Assembly (NCBI RefSeq): GCF_013409935.1 | Contig: NZ_JACCCO010000001.1 | Location: 1,302,001-1,366,000 of the forward strand | Source: Streptosporangium sandarakinum | GTDB lineage: Bacteria; Actinomycetota; Actinomycetes; Streptosporangiales; Streptosporangiaceae | DNA length: 64,000 nucleotides | Direction: 5' to 3' | In this document: piece after piece, positions 33,535-42,746 of the stretch | Numbering within the stretch: the first letter of the stretch is position 1 | Layout of the letters: every line of letters starts with the position of its first letter | Program-made: the position numbers and the translations under genes | Notes under the pieces: generated by a model | Seen by the model: only the letters and a program-made list of their open reading frames with translations | What the model was told of the DNA's origin: nothing | The model's database searches: none

Positions 33535-34191
33535 TCAGGGCAGGCAGCCGCGCACGCCGTACCTCGCGCCGCGGTTGAAGGAGGAGGTGCGCTGGGCGGC
33601 GGTGCCGTGGTCGGTCACGTCGGTCCAGGACGTCTCGTCGCCCAGCCTCCGGTGGATCTCGGCGATCTCCTCCAGGTCGCCCCGCTCGAACCGCAGCACG
33701 CCGTCGGCCGCGGCGCCGTACAGCACGGCGCCGGCCAGGCAGTCGGCCTGGAGTTCGTAGGTGGACATCACCAGCGAGTCGCGCAGCCGCGCCTGCACGG
33801 CGTGGCCCCACTCGTGGGCGACGACGAGGTACACCCACGCGTCGCCGATGCGGTAGCCCTGCGCCATGAGGTCGAGGTCCCAGGCGATGTAGTCGTCCTC
33901 GATGCAGTACCAGGCGTTGTCGTAGCCGAGGCGCCGGCCTCCGCACAGCGGCGGCTTCGTCACGCCCCTGCGGTAGCCGCCGTACACGGCCGGGGGGACG
34001 TACTTGCCGGTGAAGAACCGCGACCAGTGGGTCCGCCAGTAGCTGTCCACGACGTAGACCGCCGTGGAGACGTCCTGGCCCATGTCGTCCGTGCTCCGCG
34101 CCGCCGCGGCCGGGCTCGCCGGGCCGGCCACCGCGGCCAGGGACGACCACGCGACCACGAGGCAGAGCGCCTTCCATCGCCGCACGCGCAC
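33535..34191 (-). CDS. Secreted neutral zinc metallopeptidase-like protein
   Basis: A 218-residue protein with a signal peptide (MRVRRWKALCLVVAWSSLAA). It has the zinc motif VVAHEWGHAVQARL (HExxH) near residue 125 and a third-ligand region YELQADCLAGAVLYG. These match the YpfJ/neutral zinc metallopeptidase family. Several Cys may form disulfides. GTG at 34191 has GGGAGG close upstream. A paralogue with the same two motifs lies at 62570-63496. Confidence 0.85.
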   Translation of the reverse strand: MRVRRWKALCLVVAWSSLAAVAGPASPAAAARSTDDMGQDVSTAVYVVDSYWRTHWSRFFTGKYVPPAVYGGYRRGVTKPPLCGGRRLGYDNAWYCIEDDYIAWDLDLMAQGYRIGDAWVYLVVAHEWGHAVQARLRDSLVMSTYELQADCLAGAVLYGAAADGVLRFERGDLEEIAEIHRRLGDETSWTDVTDHGTAAQRTSSFNRGARYGVRGCLP

Positions 34192-34355
34192 AGAGGCCTC
34201 CCGCCGGCCGGATCCTGCCTCGAAAGTAGGCGCGGATCGGGCGCGGCGGAAGACCGGGGAGCCGTATGGACGAAAGTTCTGTGAAGGGGCCGGAGGCCGG
34301 GCACGTCACCGGCCCCCGCCGCGGCGCGCGGTCGCGGCGGGGGCCGGCCGTACGG

Positions 34356-34577
34356 TCACCGCTGCCGGGCGCCCTCGCGCAGCCGTTCCGGGTCGACGTC
34401 GCGCTCGGGGTGGCGGCGCAGGTACTCCTGCTCCAGCTCCCCGGTGCGCACGGTGTGGTTCGCCAGCGCGTCGTCCGATCCGTGCATGAGCGTCTCCGTC
34501 CGCGTCTCGTGCATGTGCCGCAGCTCGCGGAGCAGGTCTTCCTCGGAGAGGTCCTTCGGGTCGATTCCCATCGTCAT
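34356..34577 (-). CDS. DUF6158 family small protein
   Basis: A 73-residue acidic/basic helical protein beginning MTMGIDPKDLSEEDLLREL and containing HMHETRTETLMHGSDDAL and LEQEYLRRHPERDVDPERL. This pattern is the small actinobacterial DUF6158 family of unknown function. It stands alone between the metallopeptidase and a LysR gene. Confidence 0.8.
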   Translation of the reverse strand: MTMGIDPKDLSEEDLLRELRHMHETRTETLMHGSDDALANHTVRTGELEQEYLRRHPERDVDPERLREGARQR

Positions 34578-34734
34578 AGGGACTCGCCTACCCCGTCACC
34601 GCCCTCCCTCACCTTCCTCTCTCCCCTCCCGTCCCGCGCTGACGATCTCGCCCACACCCGATTTCACTAAATTCCGTCAGATTTCATGACTTCGCTACAT
34701 TGCGGGTATACCGCCGTCGCTTTACCGTCCCGGT

Positions 34735-35694
34735 ATGGACCTCGAGCTTCGACACCTCAGGATCGTGCGGGCGGTCGCCGAGGCCGGGAGCGTCACCAAG
34801 GCCGCGACCCACCTCGGGCTGGCCCAGCCGGCGCTGACCGCCCAGCTCAAGCGGATAGAGCGAGGACTCGGGGGAGCCCTGTTCCGGCGCGACCACACCG
34901 GCGCGCGACCCACACCTCTCGGCGAGCTGGTGCTTGCCAGGGCGAAAGTCCTGCTGCCCGCCGCCCGCGAACTCCAGGAGGAGGCGGTGCGGTTCGCCAA
35001 CGCCGGCGGCACCGCGCCCAGCTACCGCCTGGGCGCCACCAACGGGCCGGTCCTGGGCGGCCTGGTCGACCGGCTGGCCACCGAGTGGCCCTCGACACCG
35101 GTCAGCACCTGCACCTCGTGGTCGGCCAGGGAACTCGCCACGATGGTCACGCTCGGCCGCCTCGACTTCGCGGTCGTCGGCACCTGCGGCGAGAGCCCAC
35201 CGCCCCTGGAGGGGCCGGTGATGTGGCGGACGATCGGGCTGGACCCCGTCTTCGTGCTGCTCGGCGAAAACCACCCGCTGGCCGGGCGCGCGGAGGTGGA
35301 GCTCTCCGAGCTGGCCGACGAGCGGTGGGCCGTCGCCCCCGGCGACGGGTGTTTCGGCGACTGCTTCGCCGCCGCCTGCGCCCGTGCCGGCTTCACGCCC
35401 CTGACCATCTACGAGACCGACGTGGCCACGTGCCTGCACCTGGCCTCCGTCGGCCGCGCCGCCGTACTGTGCCAGGCGACCTTCCAGCCGACCCCGGGGC
35501 TGACCGCGGTGCCGCTCGCCGGCGCGCCGCTGCGCTGGCGGCACATCCTCGGCTGGCACCCGGAGGCGGCCCCCGCGCGGGTCGCGGACTCGGTCGCCGA
35601 GTACGCCAAGGCGGCCCATGCCGACGCGGTACGGCGCAACACCTGCTACGCCTCCTGGCTGAGCCGCAACCCGCGCTTCGGCACCATTCCCTGA
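34735..35694 (+). CDS. LysR family transcriptional regulator
   Basis: A 319-residue regulator. The N-terminal winged helix-turn-helix (LELRHLRIVRAVAEAGSVTK, then AAAHLGLAQPALTAQ-type helix) is followed by a substrate-binding domain. The domain contains several Cys (VSTCTSW, GTCGE, GDGCFGDCF, NTCYASW), more than usual, so redox or metal sensing is possible. A candidate promoter TTCATG (34683-34688), 18 bases, TATACC (34707-34712) precedes ATG 34735. No divergent target is obvious; DUF6158 is the nearest divergent gene. Confidence 0.9.
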   Translation: MDLELRHLRIVRAVAEAGSVTKAATHLGLAQPALTAQLKRIERGLGGALFRRDHTGARPTPLGELVLARAKVLLPAARELQEEAVRFANAGGTAPSYRLGATNGPVLGGLVDRLATEWPSTPVSTCTSWSARELATMVTLGRLDFAVVGTCGESPPPLEGPVMWRTIGLDPVFVLLGENHPLAGRAEVELSELADERWAVAPGDGCFGDCFAAACARAGFTPLTIYETDVATCLHLASVGRAAVLCQATFQPTPGLTAVPLAGAPLRWRHILGWHPEAAPARVADSVAEYAKAAHADAVRRNTCYASWLSRNPRFGTIP

Positions 35695-35738
35695 CCGGGC
35701 GTGTCACGGCGTCCGGCACGGTCGACCACAATGGTCGG

Positions 35739-37178
35739 ATGAGCGAGGTTCTGACGCTGTGCGAGGGCGCGGTGCTGACGCACCTGGCCACCCGGGCCGA
35801 ACTGGCGGCCGGCCGGCTGGCCGCCGCCGACGACCTGCGGCTGTGGGCGCGGCTGGCCGACGGCGAGGGGCTGCCGCTCGCCGGCGGCGGCCGGGTGCGC
35901 ACCGTGGCCGAGGAGGGCGGGCCGTTCCTGGCCGGGCCCGCGGGCTGGCTGGCGGACGTGGCGGCCGAGGACGTCGTCGCGCTGCGCCTGCGCGACGGCC
36001 GGCTGGAGCCGTCCACCGTGAAGCTCGACTCCTTCCCCGCCGACCGGGCGATGCTCGTCGCCCAGGAGTTCGGCGAGCGGGCGCTCGACGCGCTGCGCTC
36101 CTTCGCCGAGGGGATCGAGCCCTCCCCCGGCGTCCCGATCGACGCGGTGGTGCTGGAGCTGCTGGCCAGGGCCCCGGAGACCTTCGCCGACCCGCTCCCT
36201 CCGCTGGCGCCGCTGCTGCGGGGGGCCTCGCTGGAGGTGCGGGGCGGCCGGGTGGGCGTCGTGGGCACCCCCTGGGACACCGGGTCGGTCGCCGGCCTTT
36301 CGCCGCTGGACATCATGCGGCTGACCTTGTCGCGCAGCGCGCTGCGCACCTACGACGAGGGGGCGGACCTGTCGAAGGCCGTCACGTACCTGTCGCGCTC
36401 GCCGGAGGTGCTGGAGCGGATCGCCGACGAGGTCGAGCGCGAGCCCCTCTCCCCCCGGGTGCTGGAGGCGCTCCCCCGCACCGAGCCGGCCGCGCTGCTG
36501 CTGGCCGCCCGCTCCGCCGAGGGCGAGGGGCGGTCGTTCGAGGCGGCCGGGCTCGTCGGGGAGGCGCTGTCCCTGGCGCCCGGCCTCGCGCCGGCCGAGC
36601 GGGACGCGGCCGAGTACGCCGCCTGCCGCACCGACCCCGGCGACCCGCTGCCCGCGCGGGCGGAGCACCTGTTCCGGCGGCTCGTCGCGTACGGTGACCG
36701 ACCGGCCCGCCGCCGCCTGGTGGACGACCTGGTGGCGCTGAGCGTCCGGGTGGCCGAGCCCGCCCTGGCCGACCTCGCGCTGTTCGAGAACGACGTGGTG
36801 GGAGAGTTCCTGGACGCGCGGGGCGTGTGGCTGCGCGACGACGAGGTGGAGCTGCTGGAGTCCTGGCGGCGCACGCCGCTGCGCCTGTGGGAGGTCCTGG
36901 GCGTCGAAGGGGAGGAGGTCACCCTGCGCGACGCCGGACCCGGGGGGGACGGGCCGGTGACGGTGACCGACGAGCTGCTGTCGCGCCAGGCCGTGCCCGG
37001 CGACCTGATGCTGACCCGGCTGCTGGGCGACGGCCGGGGGCCGCGGGTTTTCGGCCACCCGTTCAAGGTGGCCCCGGAGCGGCGGGAGGAGATGCTGGCG
37101 CTGCTGACCGACCCGGTCGACCCCTACGCGGTGGCGGCCTTCTTCCGCCGGGCCCCGCGTCCGCCCGGCGCCCCCTGA
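35739..37178 (+). CDS. Hypothetical protein
   Basis: A 479-residue acidic protein without signal peptide or membrane segments. The C-terminal third (RTPLRLWEVLGVEGEEVTL, then DLMLTRLLGDGRGPRVFGHPF) resembles the middle domain of SEC-C-motif proteins of actinomycetes, but no SEC-C cysteine motif is visible. The N-terminal half has helical repeats rich in Leu and Ala. ATG at 35739 is preceded by no strong ribosome site. I cannot assign a function. Confidence 0.7.
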   Translation: MSEVLTLCEGAVLTHLATRAELAAGRLAAADDLRLWARLADGEGLPLAGGGRVRTVAEEGGPFLAGPAGWLADVAAEDVVALRLRDGRLEPSTVKLDSFPADRAMLVAQEFGERALDALRSFAEGIEPSPGVPIDAVVLELLARAPETFADPLPPLAPLLRGASLEVRGGRVGVVGTPWDTGSVAGLSPLDIMRLTLSRSALRTYDEGADLSKAVTYLSRSPEVLERIADEVEREPLSPRVLEALPRTEPAALLLAARSAEGEGRSFEAAGLVGEALSLAPGLAPAERDAAEYAACRTDPGDPLPARAEHLFRRLVAYGDRPARRRLVDDLVALSVRVAEPALADLALFENDVVGEFLDARGVWLRDDEVELLESWRRTPLRLWEVLGVEGEEVTLRDAGPGGDGPVTVTDELLSRQAVPGDLMLTRLLGDGRGPRVFGHPFKVAPERREEMLALLTDPVDPYAVAAFFRRAPRPPGAP

Positions 37179-37184
37179 CGCGGG

Positions 37185-37215
37185 GCCGCGCGGCCGGCCG
37201 GACCGGCCGCGCGGC
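37185..37215. terminator. Hairpin with perfect 13-base stem between convergent genes
   Basis: GCCGCGCGGCCGG (37185-37197) and CCGGCCGCGCGGC (37203-37215) are perfect complements around a 5-base loop. It lies between the hypothetical gene (plus) and the YEGE-repeat gene (minus), so it can end both transcripts. Confidence 0.8.
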
Positions 37216-37231
37216 AGCGAGGAGCGTGTCG

Positions 37232-37735
37232 TCAGCCTCCGTAACCGCTCTCGCCTTCGTAACCCTTCTCGCCTTCGTAAGGCATCTCGCCTTCGTAGTT
37301 CTTCCCGCCTTCGTAACCCTTCTCGCCTTCGTAAGGCATCTCGCCTTCGTAGTTCTTCCCGCCTTCGTAACCCTTCTCGCCTTCGTAAGGCATCTCGCCT
37401 TCGTAGTTCTTCTCGCCTTCGTAGTTCTTCTCGCCCTCGTAACCCTTCTCGCTTTCGTTCTCATGGCCCATGTTCTTGTGGCCCATGTTCTCGTGGTGGC
37501 TCTTATCCCAATGTTGGCCCTTGTCCCAGCGGTGGCCCTCGTAGCCGTTCTCGCGCTTGCCGTACCCGCCGCCGTCGTCACCGTCACCGGCTACGTACCG
37601 CTGGAAGGGCTCGCCGACGGCCACGCGGGCGGTGGCCGTGCCCGCCGCCGCGGACTGGGCCGCCAGGGCGGCGGGGACGACAAGGCCGGAGCCCGCCACG
37701 ATGCCGGCGGCGAGAGCGTAACTGATCCTGATCAT
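37232..37735 (-). CDS. Secreted YEGE-repeat protein
   Basis: A 167-residue protein. A signal peptide (MIRISYALAAGIVAGSGLVV, cleavage near ALAAQ) is followed by a short folded-looking stretch, then a His/Asp/Asn-rich stretch (WDKGQHWDKSHHENMGHKN). The last half consists of the motif [GNP]YEGE/G repeated twelve or so times in 18-residue blocks. The tail is highly acidic and Tyr-rich, with a possible metal- or wall-binding function. I know no named family. ATG at 37735 has GGGGGG upstream. Confidence 0.7.
   Translation of the reverse strand: MIRISYALAAGIVAGSGLVVPAALAAQSAAAGTATARVAVGEPFQRYVAGDGDDGGGYGKRENGYEGHRWDKGQHWDKSHHENMGHKNMGHENESEKGYEGEKNYEGEKNYEGEMPYEGEKGYEGGKNYEGEMPYEGEKGYEGGKNYEGEMPYEGEKGYEGESGYGG
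37256..37417. repeat. Three 54-base tandem repeats inside the YEGE gene
   Basis: Units 37256-37309, 37310-37363 and 37364-37417 are almost identical; each itself holds three 18-base sub-units built on TTCGTA and CTCGCC. They encode the YEGE blocks. Near identity at DNA level implies recent expansion and likely length variation between strains. Confidence 0.9.
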
Positions 37736-38168
37736 GTGACCCCCCATATCCGTTGGTCACGCCCGGGCGGCGCCCGGACCGACGGGGCGCCGGGCCGGCC
37801 GCCGGGGTTCTCCCGACGGCGCGGAGACGGCGTACAACTGGGATTCCACCCGGACCGGAGCGGAAATCGGCGTCCTTCTCAGGAAAGGGGAAACCATTGA
37901 TCCGGCCGACTTACCATCCGGTAGCGGAGAATGACGGCGGAGACGGTTTTCGTCACGCTCGGTCAGCGGCTCCGGAGCGAGGCTCGCCCTCCCGCGCCTT
38001 CCGCCGTCCGGCCGAACAGAACGGGCCGGTAGATCGCCTCCGCCTCCTGAGGCCGCCGTACGCCCCTCTTATGGCGAGAGCCGTACAAAAGTAGCGATCA
38101 TTTGGGCATAATGACGGGAAGAGTGGGCGTAAGTCGCCGCGGCCACGCGTGAACGAGGAGTGTTGACT
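37736..38168. other. Intergenic region without a recognised gene
   Basis: About 430 bases upstream of both divergent genes. The middle is open in several frames with no recognisable protein. The end nearest the ROK gene is AT-richer (GTACAAAAGTAGCGATCATT, then GGGCATAATG) and has a good -10-like CATAAT at 38106-38111. It probably holds the promoters of both genes. Confidence 0.4.
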
Positions 38169-39356
38169 GTGCGCATGCCGAGCGAGGCGAACGGTCCCGA
38201 CGCGGGCGCGGGGGCGCTGCTGAAGATCCTGCGCGACGGTCAGGCCCGCACCCGGGCGGAGCTGGTGCAGCTCACCGGCCTGGCGAGATCGACGCTCGGG
38301 CAGCGTCTCGACGCATTGGTGAGCCAGCGGTGGGTCGTCCCGGCCGAGGAGGCCATCTCCTCGGGGGGCCGCCCGGCCGTCGCCTTCACCTTCAACCGCT
38401 CGGCCCGCGTCGTCCTCGCCGCCGACCTCGGCGCGACCCACGCCCGGGTCGCGGTCACCGACCTCGGCACCGAGGTCCTCGCCGAACGCGCGGCGGAGGT
38501 GCCGATAGACCGCGGACCCGAGGAGACGCTTCACTGGCTCCAGCGGACCTTCGAGGAGATGCTCGCCGAGAGCGGCCACACCACCGGGGAGGTCTGCGGC
38601 ATCGGGGTCGGCCTGCCCGGCCCGGTGGAGCACAGCTCCGGACGGCCGGTCAATCCGCCGATAATGCCGGGCTGGGACGGCTTCCCCGTCCCGGAGTGGC
38701 TCGGGGAGCGGCTGGGCGCGCCCGTCCTGGTGGACAACGACGTCAACATCATGGCCCTGGGCGAGCACTGGGCCGCCCGCCCCGAGGCCGACCACCTCAT
38801 CTTCGTCAAGGTCGGCACCGGGATCGGCTGCGGCATCATCAGCGACCGCCGCCTGCACCGGGGCGCCCAGGGCGCGGCCGGCGACATCGGCCACATCCAG
38901 GTCTCCCCCACCCTCGACGTCGTCTGCCGCTGCGGCAACTGCGGCTGCCTGGAGGCCGTGGCGAGCGGCGCGGCCGTGGCGGCCCGGCTGCGCGAGGCCG
39001 GCGTGGAGGCGACCGGGGGCCGCGACATCGTCCGGCTCGTCCGGAGCGGCAACACCCAGGCCGTCCAGCTCATCCGCCAGGCCGGCCGGGAGATCGGCGA
39101 GGTCCTCGCCTCGATCGTGAACTTCTTCAACCCCTCGGTGATCGTGGTCGGCGGCGACGTGGCCGAGGCCGGGGAGCAGATCCTCGCCGGTCTGCGCGAG
39201 GTCATCTACAGCAGGTCCCTGCCCCTGGCCACCCAGCACCTGACGATCACCGCCAGCGACCTGGGCGACCGCGCCGGGGTGATCGGCGCCGCCGTCATGG
39301 TCATCGAGCACGTCCTGGCCCCCGGCGCCGCCGACCACGTGCCCGGCCGCCCCTGA
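38169..39356 (+). CDS. ROK family transcriptional regulator
   Basis: A 395-residue ROK protein with a DNA-binding domain. The N-terminal winged helix is LLKILRDGQARTRAELVQLT with STLGQRLDALVSQRW. The ROK/ASKHA fold begins at LAADLGATHARVAVTDLG. The ROK zinc motif is VCRCGNCGCLEAVASG near residue 260, and GDIGHIQV precedes it. Such proteins sense sugars and repress uptake genes, and some keep glucokinase activity. GTG at 38169 has GAGGAG eight bases upstream; GTG at 38160 and TTG at 38163 are too close to that site. Confidence 0.9.
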   Translation: MRMPSEANGPDAGAGALLKILRDGQARTRAELVQLTGLARSTLGQRLDALVSQRWVVPAEEAISSGGRPAVAFTFNRSARVVLAADLGATHARVAVTDLGTEVLAERAAEVPIDRGPEETLHWLQRTFEEMLAESGHTTGEVCGIGVGLPGPVEHSSGRPVNPPIMPGWDGFPVPEWLGERLGAPVLVDNDVNIMALGEHWAARPEADHLIFVKVGTGIGCGIISDRRLHRGAQGAAGDIGHIQVSPTLDVVCRCGNCGCLEAVASGAAVAARLREAGVEATGGRDIVRLVRSGNTQAVQLIRQAGREIGEVLASIVNFFNPSVIVVGGDVAEAGEQILAGLREVIYSRSLPLATQHLTITASDLGDRAGVIGAAVMVIEHVLAPGAADHVPGRP

Positions 39357-39419
39357 CCGGCCTCGCCGGGCGGTGTTCCGATCGACCGGCGGCCACGGAT
39401 CGTGGGACACTCGCCGCCC

Positions 39420-39908
39420 ATGAACGCCGAAGTGATCGCGACCGCGCGCCTCACCCTTCTCCCGCTGGCGGTCGAGCACGCCGCCGAGATGGCCGAGGCG
39501 CTGGACGACCCCGCCCTGCACGAGTTCACCGGCGGCTCCCCCGCGACCGCCGGGGAACTGCGCGACCGTTACGCCCGCATGGTCGCCGGACCGCCCGGCG
39601 GCGACGACGCTTGGCTCAACTGGGTGATCCGCGTGACGGAGAACGGCCGCCTGGCCGGCTACGTCCAGGCCACCGTGACCCCCGGCCGGACCTGGGTGGC
39701 CTGGGTCGTCGGCACCCCCTGGCAGGGCCGGGGCCTGGCGGCCGAGGCCGCGACCGCCATGGTCGCCTGGCTGCGGGAACACGGTGTGCACTCCTTCGCC
39801 GCCGCCATCCACCCCGGCCACGCCGCCTCCGCGGCCGTGGCCCGCCACGCCGGCCTCACCCCGACCCCCGCCACCGTGGACGGCGAGATCGTCTGGGAGA
39901 CCCCCTGA
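39420..39908 (+). CDS. GNAT family N-acetyltransferase
   Basis: A 162-residue acetyltransferase. The RimJ/RimL-like start IATARLTLLPLAVEHAAEMAE is followed by the acetyl-CoA motif VGTPWQGRGLAAEAATAMV near residue 105. The acceptor substrate is unknown. ATG at 39420 has no ribosome site, so either a leaderless transcript or GTG at 39402 is possible. It stands 25 bases from the convergent epimerase gene. Confidence 0.85.
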   Translation: MNAEVIATARLTLLPLAVEHAAEMAEALDDPALHEFTGGSPATAGELRDRYARMVAGPPGGDDAWLNWVIRVTENGRLAGYVQATVTPGRTWVAWVVGTPWQGRGLAAEAATAMVAWLREHGVHSFAAAIHPGHAASAAVARHAGLTPTPATVDGEIVWETP

Positions 39909-39933
39909 TCCTCGCGCCCCTGATGGGCGACTG

Positions 39934-40896
39934 TCAGCCGACCAGTTCCTCGGTGCGGCGGAGTTCGGCCTCGAACCAGGCGATGGTGCGGCGCAGGCCC
40001 TCGGTGACGCCGACCTCGGCCCGCCAGCCCAGGCGGGTGGCGGCCAGGGTCGTGTCGGGGCGACGCACGGCCGGGTCGTCGGCCGGGCGGTCGATGAAGC
40101 GGATCGGTGAGGCCGACCCGGTCAGCTCGATGACGGTGCGGGCCAGGTCGAGCATGGTGATCTCGGTGGGGTTGCCGATGTTGACCGGACCGGGGAAGTC
40201 GCTGTCGGCCAGGGCGAGGATGCCCTCGATGGTGTCGTCGACGTAGCAGATGGAGCGGGTCTGGGAGCCGTCGCCGGTGACGGTGAGGGGTTCGCCGCAC
40301 AGGGCCTGGCGGATGAAGGTGGGGATGGCCCGGCCGTCGTGGGGCCGCATGCGGGGCCCGTAGGTGTTGAAGATCCGCACGATGCCGGTGTCGGTGCCGT
40401 GGGTGTTGCGGTAGGCGGTGGTGAGGGACTCGGCGAAGCGTTTGGCCTCGTCGTAGACACTGCGGGGGCCGACGGGGTTGACGCTGCCCCAGTAGGTCTC
40501 CGTCTGCGGGTGCTGCTGGGGGTCGCCGTAGACCTCGCTGGTGGAGGCCAGGACGAAGCGGGCGTTCTTCTCCCGGGCCAGGCCCAGGGCGTGCAGGGTG
40601 CCCAGGCTGCCGACCTTGAGGGTCTCGATGGGGTGGCGCAGGTAGTCGGCCGGGGAGGCGGCCGAGGCCAGGTGCAGGACGAGGTCGACGTCGCCGGGGA
40701 CGTGGACGAACCCGGTCAGGTCGCATTCCAGCAGCCGGAAGGCGGGGCGGCCCAGGAGGTGGTCGACGTTGCGCGGCGATCCGGTCAGGAAGTTGTCCAT
40801 GCAGATCACGGTGGCGCCGCGGGCCAGCAGGCGTTCGCACAGGTAGGAGCCGAGGAAGCCGGCGCCTCCGGTGACGACTGCGCGTCGGGTGTTCAT
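39934..40896 (-). CDS. NAD-dependent epimerase/dehydratase (UDP-glucuronate decarboxylase-like)
   Basis: A 320-residue extended SDR. The cofactor loop is [15 protein letters not shown]. The UXS-type signature is [20 protein letters not shown] plus [18 protein letters not shown], with the YxxxK pair, and [16 protein letters not shown] follows. It may make UDP-xylose or act as a nucleotide-sugar epimerase for the glycan cluster, possibly supplying the HldD-like step absent elsewhere in the operon. ATG at 40896 overlaps the GT9 stop (ATGA). It is the last gene of the nine-gene operon. Confidence 0.85.
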   Translation of the reverse strand: MNTRRAVVTGGAGFLGSYLCERLLARGATVICMDNFLTGSPRNVDHLLGRPAFRLLECDLTGFVHVPGDVDLVLHLASAASPADYLRHPIETLKVGSLGTLHALGLAREKNARFVLASTSEVYGDPQQHPQTETYWGSVNPVGPRSVYDEAKRFAESLTTAYRNTHGTDTGIVRIFNTYGPRMRPHDGRAIPTFIRQALCGEPLTVTGDGSQTRSICYVDDTIEGILALADSDFPGPVNIGNPTEITMLDLARTVIELTGSASPIRFIDRPADDPAVRRPDTTLAATRLGWRAEVGVTEGLRRTIAWFEAELRRTEELVG

Positions 40897-42059
40897 CGGA
40901 CGGTCACCTCCAGTAGGTCGGTCGCGGCGTCGAGGACCTCCTCGACGCCGATGGTCAGCAGGGCGGGGTCGGGACGGCCGGCGTGCGGGTCGCCGGGCGG
41001 GCGGCCGGGGTCGCCGTGCCACAGGACCGCGTGGGGTCCTTCGGGCGGTCCCCACAGCGCGGGCGGCGTCGGGCCGAACAGCACGACCGAGGGCGTGCCG
41101 AACGCGCCGGCCAGGTGCGCCACCCCCGTGTCGCCGCAGACGACGAGCCGGGCGGAGGCGACCAGCGCGGCCAGTCCGGTGACGTCCGTACGGCCCGCCG
41201 TCACCGCCTCGTCCGGCAGGCCGGCCGCGGCGGCCACCCGCCGGGCGAGGCCGCGTTCGGCGGCGGTCCCGGTGACCAGCACGTCGTGCCCGGCGTGGTG
41301 CAGCGCGGCGGCGACCGCGGCGAAGCGGTCCGGCGGCCAGCGCCGGGCGGGGTGGGCGGCCCCGGGGTGGACGATGACGGGGGCCGGACCGGAGGAGGCC
41401 GGGCCGGAGGGGGTCGGCCGTTCCGCCGGGGCGGATCCGCCCGGGGCGTGCCCGGCCGTGGTCGGCGGCCTCAGGGCCAGGTCGGTGGGGTCGGCGGGGA
41501 TGCCGTGCCAGGTCAGCAGGTCGCACCAGCGGACGCGTTCGTGCGACCGGGCAGGCCAGGCCGGGCCGGACAGGAGGGGCAGACCGGGGTGGGCGTGGCT
41601 GATCAGCCGCCTGGGGTGGGTGGCCAGCAGGGCGACGGTGCTCTGCGGACCGCTGCCGTGGAGGTTGACGGCCAGGTCGGGGCGGTGGAGGGGGACGGGA
41701 CCGGGTCCGGTGACGTCGAGCAGGTCGTCGCAGGCACCGATGAGCGGCAGCAGGCCCGCCAGCGGGGCGGGGGCGGCCAGGGTGATGCGGTGGGCGGGGA
41801 AGGCGCGGCGCAGGGCGCGCAGGGCGGGAACCGCGGTGAGCAGGTCGCCCAGGCCCAGACCGCGCAGCACGACCATGACCGGCCGCCCGTCCCCGGCGGC
41901 GCCGCCGGGGACGTCTCCGGGGAGGGGCGCGGCGCGGTCCGCGGGCGTGCCCGCTCCGGCGCCGGGCTCGTGCCGGGTGCCGGGCTCGTGCCGGGTGCCG
42001 GGGCGGGCCTCGTCCGCGCTCACCGGGCTCGCCGGGTGGCCGGCGCCGGTCACGGCCAT
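40893..42059 (-). CDS. Glycosyltransferase family 9 (heptosyltransferase-like)
   Basis: A 388-residue GT9 protein. A low-complexity N-terminus of about 60 residues ([17 protein letters not shown], encoded by a direct repeat near 41970-42000) precedes the fold at [21 protein letters not shown]. The C-terminal donor site shows [15 protein letters not shown] and [18 protein letters not shown]9 enzymes move ADP-heptoses onto lipid or glycan acceptors, which matches the HldE and GmhA genes upstream. Its first ten bases overlap the SDR gene. Confidence 0.88.
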   Translation of the reverse strand: MAVTGAGHPASPVSADEARPGTRHEPGTRHEPGAGAGTPADRAAPLPGDVPGGAAGDGRPVMVVLRGLGLGDLLTAVPALRALRRAFPAHRITLAAPAPLAGLLPLIGACDDLLDVTGPGPVPLHRPDLAVNLHGSGPQSTVALLATHPRRLISHAHPGLPLLSGPAWPARSHERVRWCDLLTWHGIPADPTDLALRPPTTAGHAPGGSAPAERPTPSGPASSGPAPVIVHPGAAHPARRWPPDRFAAVAAALHHAGHDVLVTGTAAERGLARRVAAAAGLPDEAVTAGRTDVTGLAALVASARLVVCGDTGVAHLAGAFGTPSVVLFGPTPPALWGPPEGPHAVLWHGDPGRPPGDPHAGRPDPALLTIGVEEVLDAATDLLEVTVR

Positions 42060-42730
42060 GAGGTCTCCGTGGCGGGGCAGACGACGAGTTCGCGGATCTC
42101 ACAGCCGGCGGGCTGGGACAGGGCGAAGACCACGGCGGCCGCGACGTCCTCGGGGGCGTTGAGCCCGGCGTCGGGGCCGGGCCTGTACCGGTCGGGACGG
42201 TCGTCGAAGAAGTGGGTGCGCATGCCGCCGGGGACGAGCAGGGTGACGCCCACCTGCCCGGCGAGCTCGGCGGCCAGGGCGCGGGTGAGGCCGACCACGC
42301 CGAACTTGGAGGCGCAGTAGGCGGTGGCGTCGCTGAGGGCGCGCAGGCCCAGCGTGGAGGCGCAGGTGACGATCCGACCGCCGGAGGCGGTCAGGTGGGG
42401 CAGGGCCGCGCGGATCGTCGCGGCGGTGCCGAGCAGATTGACCGCGACGACCTTCTCCCAGGCGGCGGCGGACACGTCCTCCAGACGGCCGCAGGCGTCG
42501 ATGCCGGCGGCGGTGACGACCCCGTCGAGACCTCCGGCCGTCCCGGCCAGCTCGGTCACCGCCCGCTCCACCCGGTCGCGGTCCGCCACGTCGGCCAGGA
42601 CGTGGTCCACGCCGTTCCCGGGCGGGCGGACGTCGACGACCAGCGGCCGGCCGCCCTCCTTGGCCACGGCCTCGGCCACGGCCCGGCCCAGCCCGGACGA
42701 TCCACCGGTGATCAGGACGTTCCCCAGCAT
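42050..42730 (-). CDS. Short-chain dehydrogenase/reductase
   Basis: A 226-residue SDR with cofactor loop [18 protein letters not shown] and active-site [15 protein letters not shown] (YxxxK). It sits between hldE and the GT9 gene, so it likely reduces or epimerises a sugar intermediate of the glycan pathway. A separate role is possible because simple SDRs rarely act on nucleotide sugars. It starts 16 bases after the hldE stop. Confidence 0.88.
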   Translation of the reverse strand: MLGNVLITGGSSGLGRAVAEAVAKEGGRPLVVDVRPPGNGVDHVLADVADRDRVERAVTELAGTAGGLDGVVTAAGIDACGRLEDVSAAAWEKVVAVNLLGTAATIRAALPHLTASGGRIVTCASTLGLRALSDATAYCASKFGVVGLTRALAAELAGQVGVTLLVPGGMRTHFFDDRPDRYRPGPDAGLNAPEDVAAAVVFALSQPAGCEIRELVVCPATETSWP

Positions 42731-42746
42731 CGACGTTCCCCCTCGG

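Noticed and set aside
37256-37417. Possible CRISPR-like array
   Set aside because: Repeats are contiguous without unique spacers and are in frame, coding for a protein repeat.
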